The notes under the pieces: model-generated | What the model was told of the DNA's origin: nothing | Seen by the model: the letters and a program-made list of their open reading frames with translations, nothing else | The model's database searches: none | Part shown: in pieces, positions 8,042-16,786 of the stretch | Layout of the letters: each line of letters opens with the position of its first letter | How positions within the stretch are numbered: position 1 is the stretch's first letter | Assembly (NCBI RefSeq): GCF_003323735.1 | Contig: NZ_QOIM01000038.1 | Span: 434,001 to 498,000, forward strand | Origin: Streptomyces reniochalinae | Lineage (GTDB): Bacteria; Actinomycetota; Actinomycetes; Streptomycetales; Streptomycetaceae | Direction: 5' to 3' | DNA length: 64,000 bases | Program-made: the position numbers and the translations under genes

Positions 8042-8815
8042 ATGGATCGTTCTCCCACGCCCGGCGACGGCATACGGTTCGCTCTCGGTACCTTGACGGT
8101 GCTGCCCGTGAGGGTCACCCGCTGGGACCGGGCCGCGGCCCGGGCGGGCATGGCCTGCGCGCCGCTGGCCGGCGTGGTGGTCGGCCTGGCGGCCGCCGCG
8201 GTGGGCGGCGTGCTCCTGGCGTGCGGCGCCTCCACACCCGTCGCCGCCGTCGCCGCCGTGGCGACCGGCGCCGTGCTGACCCGCGGTCTCCACCTGGACG
8301 GTCTCGCCGACGTCGCCGACGGGCTGGGCAGCGCGAAGCCCGCCGGGGAAGCCCTGACGATCATGAAGCGGTCGGACATCGGCCCGTTCGGCGTCGTCAC
8401 CCTCGTGTTCGTGCTCCTGGCCCAGATCGCCTCCGTGGCGCGGTTGTTCGCGCAGGGCTGGGCCGTGGGGGCCGCCGCCGTCGTGATGTCCGCGCTGGTG
8501 GCGCGCGGCGCTCTCACGCTCGCCTCGCGGGAGGGTGTCGCCGCCGCGCGGCCCGAGGGCCTGGGCGCGACGGTCGCCGGAACGGTGCCGCGGGGCACCG
8601 CGTGGGGTGTCGCCGTCCTGGTGGTGGCCACGGCCGTGGTGGCCGGTCTCTCAGGGCCCCTCGCGCTGTTCGCGGTGGGTGCCGTACTGGGCCTGTGCGC
8701 CGCCGAGTTGCTGTTGCGGCACTGTGTGCGGCGGTTCGGCGGGGTGACGGGGGACGTGTTCGGCGCGCTGGCCGAAGTGGCGGCGACGGGCGCGCTGGTG
8801 GTGGCCGCGCTCTGA
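8042..8815 (+). CDS. cobS: Adenosylcobinamide-GDP ribazoletransferase (cobalamin synthase CobS)
   Basis: 257 aa from ATG 8042 (MDRSPTPGDGIRFALGTLTVLPV). Integral membrane protein with 6-7 hydrophobic helices and the diagnostic CobS motifs HLDGLADVADGLGS, IMKRSDIGPFGV and RRFGGVTGDVFGA. It joins alpha-ribazole(-phosphate) to adenosylcobinamide-GDP in the membrane, the last assembly step. Third gene of the cobUTS group, 131 bp after cobT. Confidence 0.95.
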   Translation: MDRSPTPGDGIRFALGTLTVLPVRVTRWDRAAARAGMACAPLAGVVVGLAAAAVGGVLLACGASTPVAAVAAVATGAVLTRGLHLDGLADVADGLGSAKPAGEALTIMKRSDIGPFGVVTLVFVLLAQIASVARLFAQGWAVGAAAVVMSALVARGALTLASREGVAAARPEGLGATVAGTVPRGTAWGVAVLVVATAVVAGLSGPLALFAVGAVLGLCAAELLLRHCVRRFGGVTGDVFGALAEVAATGALVVAAL

Positions 8816-8822
8816 GGCGCGG

Positions 8823-8890
8823 CCGGTGACGGGTCCAGGGGTTCGGTGTGTGACGGGCCCAGGGGCACGGTGTGTGACGGGTTCGGTGCA
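8823..8890 (+). repeat. 24-bp tandem repeat upstream of pepA
   Basis: GGTGTGTGACGGGCCCAGGG-type units recur about every 24 bp (copies begin near 8826, 8846 and 8870; the first is shortened). The repeat occupies the region between cobS and pepA. No coding role is seen. Confidence 0.5.
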
Positions 8891-9003
8891 AGTGCCAACC
8901 GTCCCCGGTTCGGGCAAGGGGGCGGGCATACCATGCCCGGAGCGTCCTGAGCCGGAAGCGGTTTCGCTCTCCGCACCCTGTCAAGGAAGAAGGTCTCTCC
9001 CAC

Positions 9004-10557
9004 GTGTCTGCACTGACTCTCAGCTCCTCGTCCGCGGCGACCCTGCGCGCGGACGCTGTCGTCGTCGGCGTCGCCACAAGCGGCTCCGCCGGCAAGGCGG
9101 GCAAGAAGGTCTCGCTCGTCCTCGCGCCCGGCGCGGAGGCCGTCGACAAGGCGTACGGCGGCAAGCTCGCCGCGACGCTGGAGACGCTCGGCGCGAGCGG
9201 CCGCGAGGGAGAGGTCACCAAGCTCCCGGCACCGGCCGCCGGCGTAAAGGCCCCGGTCGTGGTGGCCGTCGGCCTCGGCGAGGCGGCGGACCGCAAGGAG
9301 CCGTTCGAGGCGGAGGCGCTGCGCCGCGCGGCGGGCGCGGCGGCCCGGGCACTGGCGGGCACCAAGAAGGCGGCTTTCGCGCTGCCGGTCGAAGACGCGG
9401 GGGCCGTCGCCGCGGTCGCCGAGGGCGCGCTGCTGGGCGCCTACTCCTTCACCGCGTACAAGGGCAAGGACGAGAGCGCGAAGAAGGACGCCAAGCGCGC
9501 ACCGCTGGCGGAGATCGCGCTGGTCGGCGCGAAGTCGCGGGACAAGGCGCACAAGGCGGCCGCCGAGCGGGCCGTGGTGGTCGCCGAGGAGGTGCACCGC
9601 GCGCGGGATCTGATCAACACCCCGGCGAACGGCCTGGACCCGAAGGGGTTCGCCGCCGAGGTCCGTGCCGCGGCCAAGGAGTACGGCCTCACCATCGAGG
9701 TGATGGACGAGAAGGCGCTGACCAAGGGCGGCTTCGGCGGCATCCTGGGCGTCGGCAACGGGTCGACGCAGCCGCCGCGCCTGGTGCGGGTCGGCTGGTC
9801 GCACCCGAAGGCGAAGAAGTCCCTGGCGCTGATCGGCAAGGGCATCACCTACGACTCGGGCGGCATCTCGCTCAAGCCCGCGGGTCACAACGAGACGATG
9901 AAGTGCGACATGAGCGGCGCCGCCGCCGTCTTCTCGACGGTCGTGGCGGCGGCCAGGATGGGGCTGCGCGCCAACGTGACCGGCTGGCTGGCGCTGGCCG
10001 AGAACATGCCGTCGGGCTCGGCCACCCGTCCGGGTGATGTGCTGACCATGTACAGCGGCAAGACGGTGGAGGTGCTCAACACCGACGCCGAGGGCCGTCT
10101 GGTGATGGCGGACGCGCTGGCCAGGGCCGGTGAGGAGCGGCCGGACGCGCTGGTGGACGTGGCGACGCTGACCGGCGCCATGATGGTGGCACTGGGTGCC
10201 CGCACGTTCGGGATCATGGCGAACGACGACGCCTTCCGCACCGCCGTGCACGAGGCGGCCGGGCAGGCGGGCGAGGACGCCTGGCCGATGCCGATGCCCG
10301 CCCACCTGCGCAAGGGCATCGACTCGCCGGTCGCCGACATCGCCAACGTGGGTGACCGGATGGGCGGCGGCCTGCTGGCCGGGGTGTTCTTGAAGGAGTT
10401 CGTGCCCGAGGACATCCCCTGGGCGCACCTGGACATCGCGGGCCCGGCCTTCAACGAGGCGGCGCCGTTCGGCTACACGCCCAAGGGCGGCACGGGCTCC
10501 GCGGTCCGTACGCTGGTGCGGCTCGTGGAGCGCACGGCGGACGGCGATCTGGGCTGA
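9004..10557 (+). CDS. pepA: Leucyl aminopeptidase (M17 family, PepA)
   Basis: 517 aa from GTG 9004, with AAGGAAG upstream. The N-terminal macro-like domain spans ~1-170. The catalytic domain carries GKGITYDSGG (~278; Lys and Asp of the dimetal centre), MKCDMSGAA and the signature NTDAEGRL at ~359-366. Length is typical of M17. It is a cytoplasmic hexameric di-Zn/Mn exopeptidase removing N-terminal Leu and other residues. A terminator hairpin follows directly. Confidence 0.96.
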   Translation: MSALTLSSSSAATLRADAVVVGVATSGSAGKAGKKVSLVLAPGAEAVDKAYGGKLAATLETLGASGREGEVTKLPAPAAGVKAPVVVAVGLGEAADRKEPFEAEALRRAAGAAARALAGTKKAAFALPVEDAGAVAAVAEGALLGAYSFTAYKGKDESAKKDAKRAPLAEIALVGAKSRDKAHKAAAERAVVVAEEVHRARDLINTPANGLDPKGFAAEVRAAAKEYGLTIEVMDEKALTKGGFGGILGVGNGSTQPPRLVRVGWSHPKAKKSLALIGKGITYDSGGISLKPAGHNETMKCDMSGAAAVFSTVVAAARMGLRANVTGWLALAENMPSGSATRPGDVLTMYSGKTVEVLNTDAEGRLVMADALARAGEERPDALVDVATLTGAMMVALGARTFGIMANDDAFRTAVHEAAGQAGEDAWPMPMPAHLRKGIDSPVADIANVGDRMGGGLLAGVFLKEFVPEDIPWAHLDIAGPAFNEAAPFGYTPKGGTGSAVRTLVRLVERTADGDLG

Positions 10558-10584
10558 GACGTCCGCCACACCGCCGACGGGCAC

Positions 10585-10618
10585 GCAGGCCCCGCTCGCC
10601 GTGGCGAGCGGGGCCTGC
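10585..10618 (+). terminator. Terminator after pepA
   Basis: Perfect 16-bp stem GCAGGCCCCGCTCGCC / GGCGAGCGGGGCCTGC with a 2-nt loop, beginning 28 bp after the pepA stop. It separates pepA from lpd. Confidence 0.75.
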
Positions 10619-10822
10619 GGCCCGCGACCGTACTTCGAGGTAACCGGCCCCGCGTCCCGGTTTCCGTCAACAAGTGCGAAGATGGGTCACTGGCAGGACA
10701 GGGCCCCGCACGGCTTGACAGAAGCCGACCGACAAAGGGCCGAGCAGACAAAAGCGGCCGAACCTGAAGCCGCCCGGTCACAGGAGACCGGCTACGGCGT
10801 ACCCATGCATGGAGGACGTGAC

Positions 10823-12211
10823 GTGGCGAACGACGCCAGCACCGTTTTCGACCTAGTGATTCTCGGAGGCGGTAGCGGCGGTTATGCCGCTGCCCTTCGC
10901 GCCGCACAGCTCGGTCTGGATGTCGCTCTCATCGAGAAGGACAAGCTGGGCGGTACCTGCCTGCACCGCGGCTGCATCCCGACCAAGGCGCTGCTGCACG
11001 CCGGCGAGGTGGCCGACCAGTCCCGTGAGAGCGCCGAGTTCGGTGTCAAGACCTCGTTCGAGGGCATCGACATGGCCGGCGTCCACAAGTACAAGGACGG
11101 CGTGATCTCCGGCCTCTACAAGGGCCTACAGGGGCTGGTCGCCTCCCGCAAGGTCACCTACGTGGAGGGCTCCGGCTACCTCTCCTCGCCGACCTCCGTC
11201 GAGGTGAACGGCCAGCGCTACGAGGGCCGCCACATCCTGCTGGCGACCGGTTCGGTGCCCAAGACGCTGCCGGGCCTGACCATCGACAACGACCGCGTCA
11301 TCAGCTCCGACGACGCCCTGGTCATGGACCGGGTGCCGAAGTCCGCGATCATCCTGGGCGGCGGCGTCATCGGCGTCGAGTTCGCCTCCGCGTGGAAGTC
11401 CTTCGGCGCGGACGTCACCGTGATCGAGGGTCTCAAGCACCTGGTGCCGGTCGAGGACGAGAACAGCTCCAAGCTGCTGGAGCGCGCCTTCCGCAAGCGC
11501 GGCATCAAGTTCAACCTGGGCACCTTCTTCGACAAGGCCGAGTACACGAACGACGGTGTCAAGGTCACCCTGGCCGACGGCAAGGAGTACGAGGCCGAGG
11601 TGCTGCTCGTCGCCATCGGCCGCGGCCCGGTCTCGCAGAACCTGGGCTACGAGGAGGCCGGGGTCGCCATGGACCGCGGCTTCGTCACGGTGGACGAGTA
11701 CTGCCGCACCAGCGTGCCCACCATCTCCGCCGTCGGCGACCTCATCCCCACGCTCCAGCTCGCGCACGTCGGCTTCGCCGAGGGCATCATGGTCGCGGAG
11801 CGGCTGGCCGGGCTGAACCCGGTCCCGGTCGACTACGCCGGGGTCCCCCGCGTGACCTACTGCAACCCGGAGGTGGCCTCCGTCGGCCTCACCGAGGAGC
11901 AGGCCAAGGAGCGGTACGGCGCGGACAAGGTCGTCACCCTGAAGTACAACCTCGCGGGCAACGGCAAGAGCAAGATCCTCAAGACGTCGGGCGAGGTCAA
12001 GCTCGTCCAGGAACGCGACGGTGCCGTAGTCGGCGTCCACATGGTCGGTGACCGCATGGGTGAGCAGGTGGCCGAGGCCCAGCTCATCTACAACTGGGAG
12101 GCGCTGCCCGCCGAGGTGGCCCAGCTCATCCACGCCCACCCGACGCAGACGGAGGCGCTCGGCGAGGCGCACCTGGCGCTGGCCGGCAAGCCGCTGCACT
12201 CCCACGACTGA
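10823..12211 (+). CDS. lpd: Dihydrolipoyl dehydrogenase (E3)
   Basis: 462 aa from GTG 10823, with GGAGGA at 10811-10816. The FAD motif GGGSGGYAAA is N-terminal. The redox disulfide is in GGTCLHRGC (Cys46/Cys51). The NAD-binding GGGVIGVEFAS lies mid-protein, and the catalytic His sits in HAHPTQTE at ~437-444. E3 reoxidises dihydrolipoamide for 2-oxoacid dehydrogenase complexes. The next gene encodes the E2, 62 bp downstream, and an E1 (aceE) lies 4.6 kb further on, so the complex subunits are grouped here. Confidence 0.97.
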   Translation: MANDASTVFDLVILGGGSGGYAAALRAAQLGLDVALIEKDKLGGTCLHRGCIPTKALLHAGEVADQSRESAEFGVKTSFEGIDMAGVHKYKDGVISGLYKGLQGLVASRKVTYVEGSGYLSSPTSVEVNGQRYEGRHILLATGSVPKTLPGLTIDNDRVISSDDALVMDRVPKSAIILGGGVIGVEFASAWKSFGADVTVIEGLKHLVPVEDENSSKLLERAFRKRGIKFNLGTFFDKAEYTNDGVKVTLADGKEYEAEVLLVAIGRGPVSQNLGYEEAGVAMDRGFVTVDEYCRTSVPTISAVGDLIPTLQLAHVGFAEGIMVAERLAGLNPVPVDYAGVPRVTYCNPEVASVGLTEEQAKERYGADKVVTLKYNLAGNGKSKILKTSGEVKLVQERDGAVVGVHMVGDRMGEQVAEAQLIYNWEALPAEVAQLIHAHPTQTEALGEAHLALAGKPLHSHD

Positions 12212-12273
12212 CCGCCGAGCAGTCACTCAAGGGCGCGACCCATCCGCACAGTTCGTAAGGAGCAACAGGAACC

Positions 12274-14070
12274 ATGGCGGTTTCCGTAACCCTGCCGGCG
12301 CTCGGCGAGAGCGTGACCGAGGGCACCGTCACCCGCTGGCTGAAGGCCGAGGGTGAGCACATCGAGGCCGACGAGCCGCTGCTCGAGGTCTCCACCGACA
12401 AGGTCGACACCGAGATCCCCGCCCCGGCCTCCGGGACGCTGTCCTCCATCAAGGTCGCCGAGGACGAGACGGTGGAGGTCGGCGCCGAGCTGGCCGTCAT
12501 CGACGACGGCTCCGGCGCCCCCGCCGCGGCCGAGCCGGCCGCCGCCCAGCCCGAGCCCGCGCAGCCCGAGCCCGCCCAGGCCGAGGCCCCGGCGCAGGAA
12601 GAGCCCGCCCAGGCCGAGGCCCGGCCCGAGCCCGCCGCCGCCCCGGCAGGTGGCGGCTCAGCCGAGGGCACCGACGTGACGCTGCCGGCGCTCGGCGAGT
12701 CCGTCACCGAGGGCACCGTCACCCGGTGGCTCAAGCAGGTCGGCGACGAGGTGGAGGCCGACGAGCCGCTGCTGGAGGTCTCCACCGACAAGGTCGACAC
12801 CGAGATCCCGGCACCGACCTCCGGCACCCTGCTGGAGATCGCCGTGGGCGAGGACGAGACCGCTGAGGTCGGCGCCAAGCTGGCCGTCATCGGTGCGGCC
12901 GGTGCCGCTCCCGCCACCGCCACCCCGGCCCCGTCGGCCCCGGGCAAGCCTGCCGAGTCCGCGCCGGCCCAGCCGGCGCAGGAGGCCCCGCAGGCCCCCG
13001 CCGCGCCCGCGCAGCCGGCGGCCCCGCAGACGCCGCCTGAGCCCTCGCAGGCCCAGCCGGCGCCCGCGCAGCCCGCCGCCCCGGCCCAGCCCGCCCCCGC
13101 GGCGCAGGCCCCGGCCGCTCCGGCTGCCGCGCCGGAGAGCGACGGCGCCTACGTGACGCCGCTGGTGCGCAAGCTGGCGGCCGAGCAGGGCGTGGACCTC
13201 ACCTCGGTGCGCGGCACCGGCGTGGGCGGCCGCATCCGCAAGCAGGACGTCATCGAGGCGGCCGAGGCGCAGAAGGCACAGCAGGCCCAGCCGGCTCCGG
13301 CCGCTGCCGCCTCGGCGGCGCCGAAGTCGCCGAAGCTGGAGGCTTCGCCGCTGCGCGGCCAGACCGTGAAGATGCCGCGCATCCGCAAGGTCATCGCCGA
13401 GAACATGATGAAGGCGCTGCACAACCAGGCGCAGCTGTCCACGGTCGTCGAGGTGGACGTCACCCGCATCATGAAGCTGCGGGCGGCGGCGAAGAGCTCC
13501 TTCGCCGCGCGGGAGGGCGTCAAGCTCTCCCCGATGCCGTTCTTCGTGCAGGCCGCTGCCGAGGCGCTGAAGGCCCACCCGGCCGTCAACGCCCGCCTCA
13601 ACGACGACGGCACCATCACCTACCACGACGTCGAGAACATCGGCATCGCGGTGGACTCCGAGAAGGGGCTGATGGTCCCGGTCATCAAGGAGGCCGGAAA
13701 CCTCAACCTGGCGGGCATCGCCCGCAAGACCGCCGAGCTGGCCAAGAAGGTCCGCGAGGGCGGCCTGGGTCCGGACGACATGTCCGGCGGCACGTTCACG
13801 ATCAGCAACACCGGGTCGCGGGGCGCGCTCTTCGACACCATCATCGTGAACTACCCGCAGGTCGCGGAGCTGGGCATCGGGGCGACGGTCCGTCGCCCGA
13901 TGGTCATCGACCACCCGGAGCTGGGCGAGACCATCGCCATCCGCGACATGGTCTACCTGACCCTCTCCTACGACCACCAGCTCGTGGACGGCGCGGACGC
14001 GGCCCGCTACCTGGCCGACGTCAAGTCCCGCCTGGAGGCCGGCGAGTTCGAGGGCGAACTGGGGCTGTAA
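12274..14070 (+). CDS. sucB: 2-oxoacid dehydrogenase E2 with two lipoyl domains (dihydrolipoamide succinyl/acetyltransferase)
   Basis: 598 aa from ATG 12274, with AAGGAG upstream. Two lipoyl domains each carry STDKVDTEI (lipoylated Lys at ~43 and ~176), separated by Ala/Pro/Glu-rich linkers. A peripheral-subunit binding domain follows (YVTPLVRKLAAEQGVDL, ~293-330), then the acyltransferase core ending in YDHQLVDGADAARYL (catalytic His ~568). It is usually annotated sucB in this genus. Actinobacteria with a fused 2-oxoglutarate E1/E2 may use this protein as the shared pyruvate E2, so acetyltransferase activity is equally likely. Directly follows lpd. Confidence 0.93.
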   Translation: MAVSVTLPALGESVTEGTVTRWLKAEGEHIEADEPLLEVSTDKVDTEIPAPASGTLSSIKVAEDETVEVGAELAVIDDGSGAPAAAEPAAAQPEPAQPEPAQAEAPAQEEPAQAEARPEPAAAPAGGGSAEGTDVTLPALGESVTEGTVTRWLKQVGDEVEADEPLLEVSTDKVDTEIPAPTSGTLLEIAVGEDETAEVGAKLAVIGAAGAAPATATPAPSAPGKPAESAPAQPAQEAPQAPAAPAQPAAPQTPPEPSQAQPAPAQPAAPAQPAPAAQAPAAPAAAPESDGAYVTPLVRKLAAEQGVDLTSVRGTGVGGRIRKQDVIEAAEAQKAQQAQPAPAAAASAAPKSPKLEASPLRGQTVKMPRIRKVIAENMMKALHNQAQLSTVVEVDVTRIMKLRAAAKSSFAAREGVKLSPMPFFVQAAAEALKAHPAVNARLNDDGTITYHDVENIGIAVDSEKGLMVPVIKEAGNLNLAGIARKTAELAKKVREGGLGPDDMSGGTFTISNTGSRGALFDTIIVNYPQVAELGIGATVRRPMVIDHPELGETIAIRDMVYLTLSYDHQLVDGADAARYLADVKSRLEAGEFEGELGL

Positions 14071-14096
14071 CCCTTCCGACAGCCACCCGCTGCCAG

Positions 14097-14132
14097 CGGT
14101 GCCCCCGCCACGGAAACGTGGCGGGGGCACCG
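14097..14132 (+). terminator. Terminator after sucB
   Basis: Perfect 16-bp stem CGGTGCCCCCGCCACG / CGTGGCGGGGGCACCG with a GAAA tetraloop, 26 bp after the sucB stop. Confidence 0.85.
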
Positions 14133-14159
14133 TCGTTTGCGTCCGACATCGTGGCGCGT

Positions 14160-14722
14160 CTACTCGATGACGGCGCGGATGTAGATGCGGGTGCGCTCGA
14201 ACGCGTGCTCATAGAAGTGGACGGAGTGGCGGAGACGGCGGCTTTCCGGAGCACTGTCGGTGTCGCCCGGAACGAGGTAGACCTTTCGCATCCCCTTGGT
14301 GAGCTTCTCGGGCTCCGGCAGCTTCAAGCGGCTGAACGGTGCCGTACTCGGATAGCCCCCCTCCTGCGGCTCGGTGTTCGAGAGCAACTCGGAATCGGGC
14401 GGCACCATGCGCTCCACGTAAGCCTTCGCCTCGTCCTCAGGGAGCGTGAAGACCAACAATGCCGTGTCGTAACGGGAGCCTTCCTTGAAACCCGCCCGGC
14501 GGTCGGTGGCCTCCTGGGGGATGCGCAGGCCCAGCTTCTTGCTCGTCCACGCGGGTGTCGCGCCTTGGCGCCAGCAGCATTTCTTCTCCTGCTCGGCCGC
14601 ATCCGACAGTGCGTTGTCGGCCAAAAGGTTGAGCCCACAACGAAGAACGTCATGACACCCACAACGGCCGCACCGATGGCGAGCGCGAGACGTCGCCTGC
14701 GCGACAAAGGGAGCAAAGGCAT
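14160..14722 (-). pseudogene. Frameshifted membrane-anchored hypothetical protein (third gene of decayed cassette)
   Basis: The ATG at 14722 begins MPLLPLSRRRRLALAIGAAV, then VVGVMTFFVVG: a basic start and one membrane anchor. At about 14632-14636 the reading frame is lost. The sensible continuation (LNLLADNALSDAAEQEKKCC and on to HFYEHAFERTRIYIRAVIE, stop at 14160) is in another frame. One extra base in GTTGTGGGCTC would restore a ~188-aa protein. Without it only a TTG at 14624 could give a 154-aa product lacking the anchor. It begins 33 bp after the end of the neighbouring pseudogene, as in an operon. I do not know a function for the family. A sequencing error is possible, but the two neighbours are also broken. 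Confidence 0.7.
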
Positions 14723-14755
14723 GGAAACGTCTCCCGGCGTGGTCGGGTGCTGCCC

Positions 14756-15401
14756 TCAGGGCTTCCGGTCGGCGTCCGCCCGCCCGCCGTCGCGTCCAAA
14801 CCCGGGTTTCTCAGGGGTAGGAAACGGTTCTTTTCGGACTCGGGGTCGCTGAGGTCCCGCCGCATGACGGAGCTGCTCCCTGACATGGGGAATTCCTTGG
14901 CCAATCCGGTCTGGTGGAGACTGGCCGGTTGGCCGTCCGGAATCTCCATGTTGCCGATGTGACACCTTTGCCTTTGTCCCAGTTGTACTGGTCCCAGGCA
15001 TTCACCCGGTACTCGAGATTCACATGCGGCTCACCGGAATCGTCAGGCTTGACCGCGACAACACCAGTCACGTTGTAGCCCATTGAGCCAACGGCATAGA
15101 ACCAGTTCTGCTGCTTCGCGTCGTCGAAGGTGAAACCTCGCGAATCAGTCTCAACAGGAATCGCAACCGGTTGATTGCCGTTCTCCCTGAATTCTTTGAG
15201 TGCCTGGTCACGCCAGCTTCTCCTGGGGAGCGACGAATGAACTGACAGACCCCTTGAAGGTGGGGTCGTCGTTCATCATCTTATCGACGGAAAGATCCAT
15301 ACTTCGTCCAGGTCACTGACCATGGTCTTCCAGTCACCCACCGCGGCCCCCAGTTTTGCGAGGTCCAGTTCCATCAGATCGGTGTAGGTGAATTCTCCCA
15401 T
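14756..15401 (-). pseudogene. Remnant of a large WXG-like secreted/toxin-type protein, internally deleted and frameshifted
   Basis: The ATG at 15401 starts MGEFTYTDLMELDLAKLGAA, then VGDWKTMVSDLDE, a typical start of long streptomycete proteins with an ESX/WXG-like helical N terminus. The frame jumps near 15297 to MDLSVDKMMNDDPTFKGSV, again near 15215 to WRDQALKEFRENGNQPV and on to NAWDQYNWDKGKGV, again near 14950 to NMEIPDGQPASLHQTGLAKE, and finally near 14830 to KPGFGRDGGRADADRKP with the stop at 14756. Intact relatives, as I recall them, are several hundred residues longer, so the centre has been lost. Lies between the other two broken genes in the same direction. Confidence 0.7.
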
Positions 15402-15427
15402 CGAACTTCGCCCCCCGTCGCTCGCAG

Positions 15428-15648
15428 TTACTTCACGTATTTCAGAATCTCGGACGGACTCATAGGAGTTCCGTCCCGATGGCGCATGGAACCGGCGATC
15501 GCTTCATCGTCGCGCGCGTGAGGTCCGGGGCGTCCGGTGCGGGGTCCCTGCCCGCGCCGTCAGGGGGCAAGGCGTGGTCGAGTTGCACAGCGGGCCCGTC
15601 AGCCGCCCGCCCCGCCTTCAATTGCGTCCATTCCTGCTCGAACGACAC
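15428..15648 (-). pseudogene. Remnant of a small WXG100-like partner protein, internally deleted
   Basis: GTG 15648 (preceded by GGAGGGGG) encodes MSFEQEWTQLKAGRAADG, then PAVQLDHALPPDG, a recognisable N terminus of ~170-aa streptomycete helical proteins encoded just upstream of long WXG-like proteins. The matching C terminus, HARDDEAIAGSMRHRDGTP then MSPSEILKYVK, is present but in another frame, ending at the stop at 15428. The frame switch lies near 15520-15540, and roughly the middle half of the protein is missing. The next broken gene starts 27 bp downstream. Confidence 0.65.
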
Positions 15649-15842
15649 ACTGCCCCCTCCGCCTCGGCTGGTCGTGCGCGACTCGCCATGGGGCCTCCGC
15701 CCAAGGCCGCATTGTATTCGGCAGAGCACACATGCGATCGGGAATTCGGGTGACGAGAGCCTCACCGTACGCAGTGGCACCGCGTGCCTGGTGACGCCGT
15801 ATCGTCTAGGGGCCCCACCCCCTCGTTGCGAGGAGCATTCTT

Positions 15843-16469
15843 ATGACGCCGCCCGTCGTCCAGTCGCTGCGCGAGCAGATCCGGGAGCACATCGTCGAGG
15901 GGATCGTCAGCGGGCGCTGGAAGCCGGGCGAGCGGATCGTGGAGCGGCGCATCGCGGTGGAGCTGGAGGTGAGCCAGACGCCCGTGCGGGAGGCGTTGCG
16001 CGAGCTGGAGGCGCTGCGGCTGATCGAGTCGGCGCAGAACAAGGGCGCGCGGGTGCGGGAGCTGTCGCCGGCCGACCTGGAGGAGATCTATCCCGTGCGG
16101 GCGGGTCTTGAGCAGATCGCCGCCGAGTTGGCGGTGCCGGTGCTGGCGGGGGACGTGACGGCGCTGCGGTCGCACGTGGAGGCGCTGTACGAGGCCGACC
16201 GGCGCGGGGACGGGGAGGCGCAGGTGCGGCACACGGTGGCCTTCCACAGGGAGCTGGTGCGGGCGGCGGGCAACAGCGTGCTGCTGCACACCTGGGAGGG
16301 GCTGGGCATCGAGGTGTGGACGGCGCTGTCGATCCGGTGGCTGGGGACGGTGCAGCAGTCGTACGCCGAGGAGCACGAGGCGGTGCTGGCCGCGATCGAG
16401 CGGCGCGATCCGGGCATCGGCCCGCTGGTCAAGGAGCACGTGCTGGGGTGTGCGCCGGCGCCTCGGTAG
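15843..16469 (+). CDS. GntR-family transcriptional regulator (FadR/FCD subfamily)
   Basis: 208 aa from ATG 15843 (RBS GAGGAG). The N-terminal winged helix carries PGERIVERRIAVELEVSQTPVREALRELEALRLI, the GntR signature. The C-terminal ~130 residues are the all-helical FCD effector domain with likely metal-binding His in HTVAFHRELVRAAGN. It lies immediately upstream of aceE in the same direction, with a perfect palindrome between them. By analogy to PdhR-type GntR regulators it probably controls aceE in response to pyruvate or a related acid (inference). Confidence 0.9.
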   Translation: MTPPVVQSLREQIREHIVEGIVSGRWKPGERIVERRIAVELEVSQTPVREALRELEALRLIESAQNKGARVRELSPADLEEIYPVRAGLEQIAAELAVPVLAGDVTALRSHVEALYEADRRGDGEAQVRHTVAFHRELVRAAGNSVLLHTWEGLGIEVWTALSIRWLGTVQQSYAEEHEAVLAAIERRDPGIGPLVKEHVLGCAPAPR

Positions 16470-16647
16470 TCGGCTCCGGGGGGCAGCCCACCCTCGGGGC
16501 ACACCTGTCGCCCGGGTGCGGGCGCGCCTCGGCTGGGGGGCAGTTCCCCGCGCCCCTGCGGGGCGGGGGCGCCTGGCATTCGGTGCCCTGTTTCGAGGCA
16601 CGGAATGCCAATTTCGGGTCGTGGGCGGTTTTTACCTTGTGATCCTT

Positions 16648-16664
16648 TGATCGATCATCGATCA
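16648..16664. promoter_or_regulatory. Perfect 17-bp palindrome upstream of aceE (candidate GntR operator)
   Basis: TGATCGATCATCGATCA: arms TGATCGAT and ATCGATCA around a central C. It is strikingly AT-containing for this genome. It lies ~120 bp before the aceE start and ~180 bp after the adjacent GntR gene. GntR dimers bind palindromes of about this size, so this is the likely operator. Confidence 0.65.
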
Positions 16665-16786
16665 CAGGCGTAGAGTCCTTTCGTTGGGTGCCCCCTGTCC
16701 TGCCCGTTCAGGGTCCACAACGCCCACTCGCACAACCGCCCTCCCGACCCGTTTGGAGGGGCCTACACGTCCGGAAGGTGGCCACC

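Noticed and set aside
14160..15648. Treating the 14.2-15.6 kb fragments as separate small genes
   Set aside because: The pieces in different frames join into single proteins in the same order and direction, with RBSs only at the first piece of each, so remnants of three genes explain them better.
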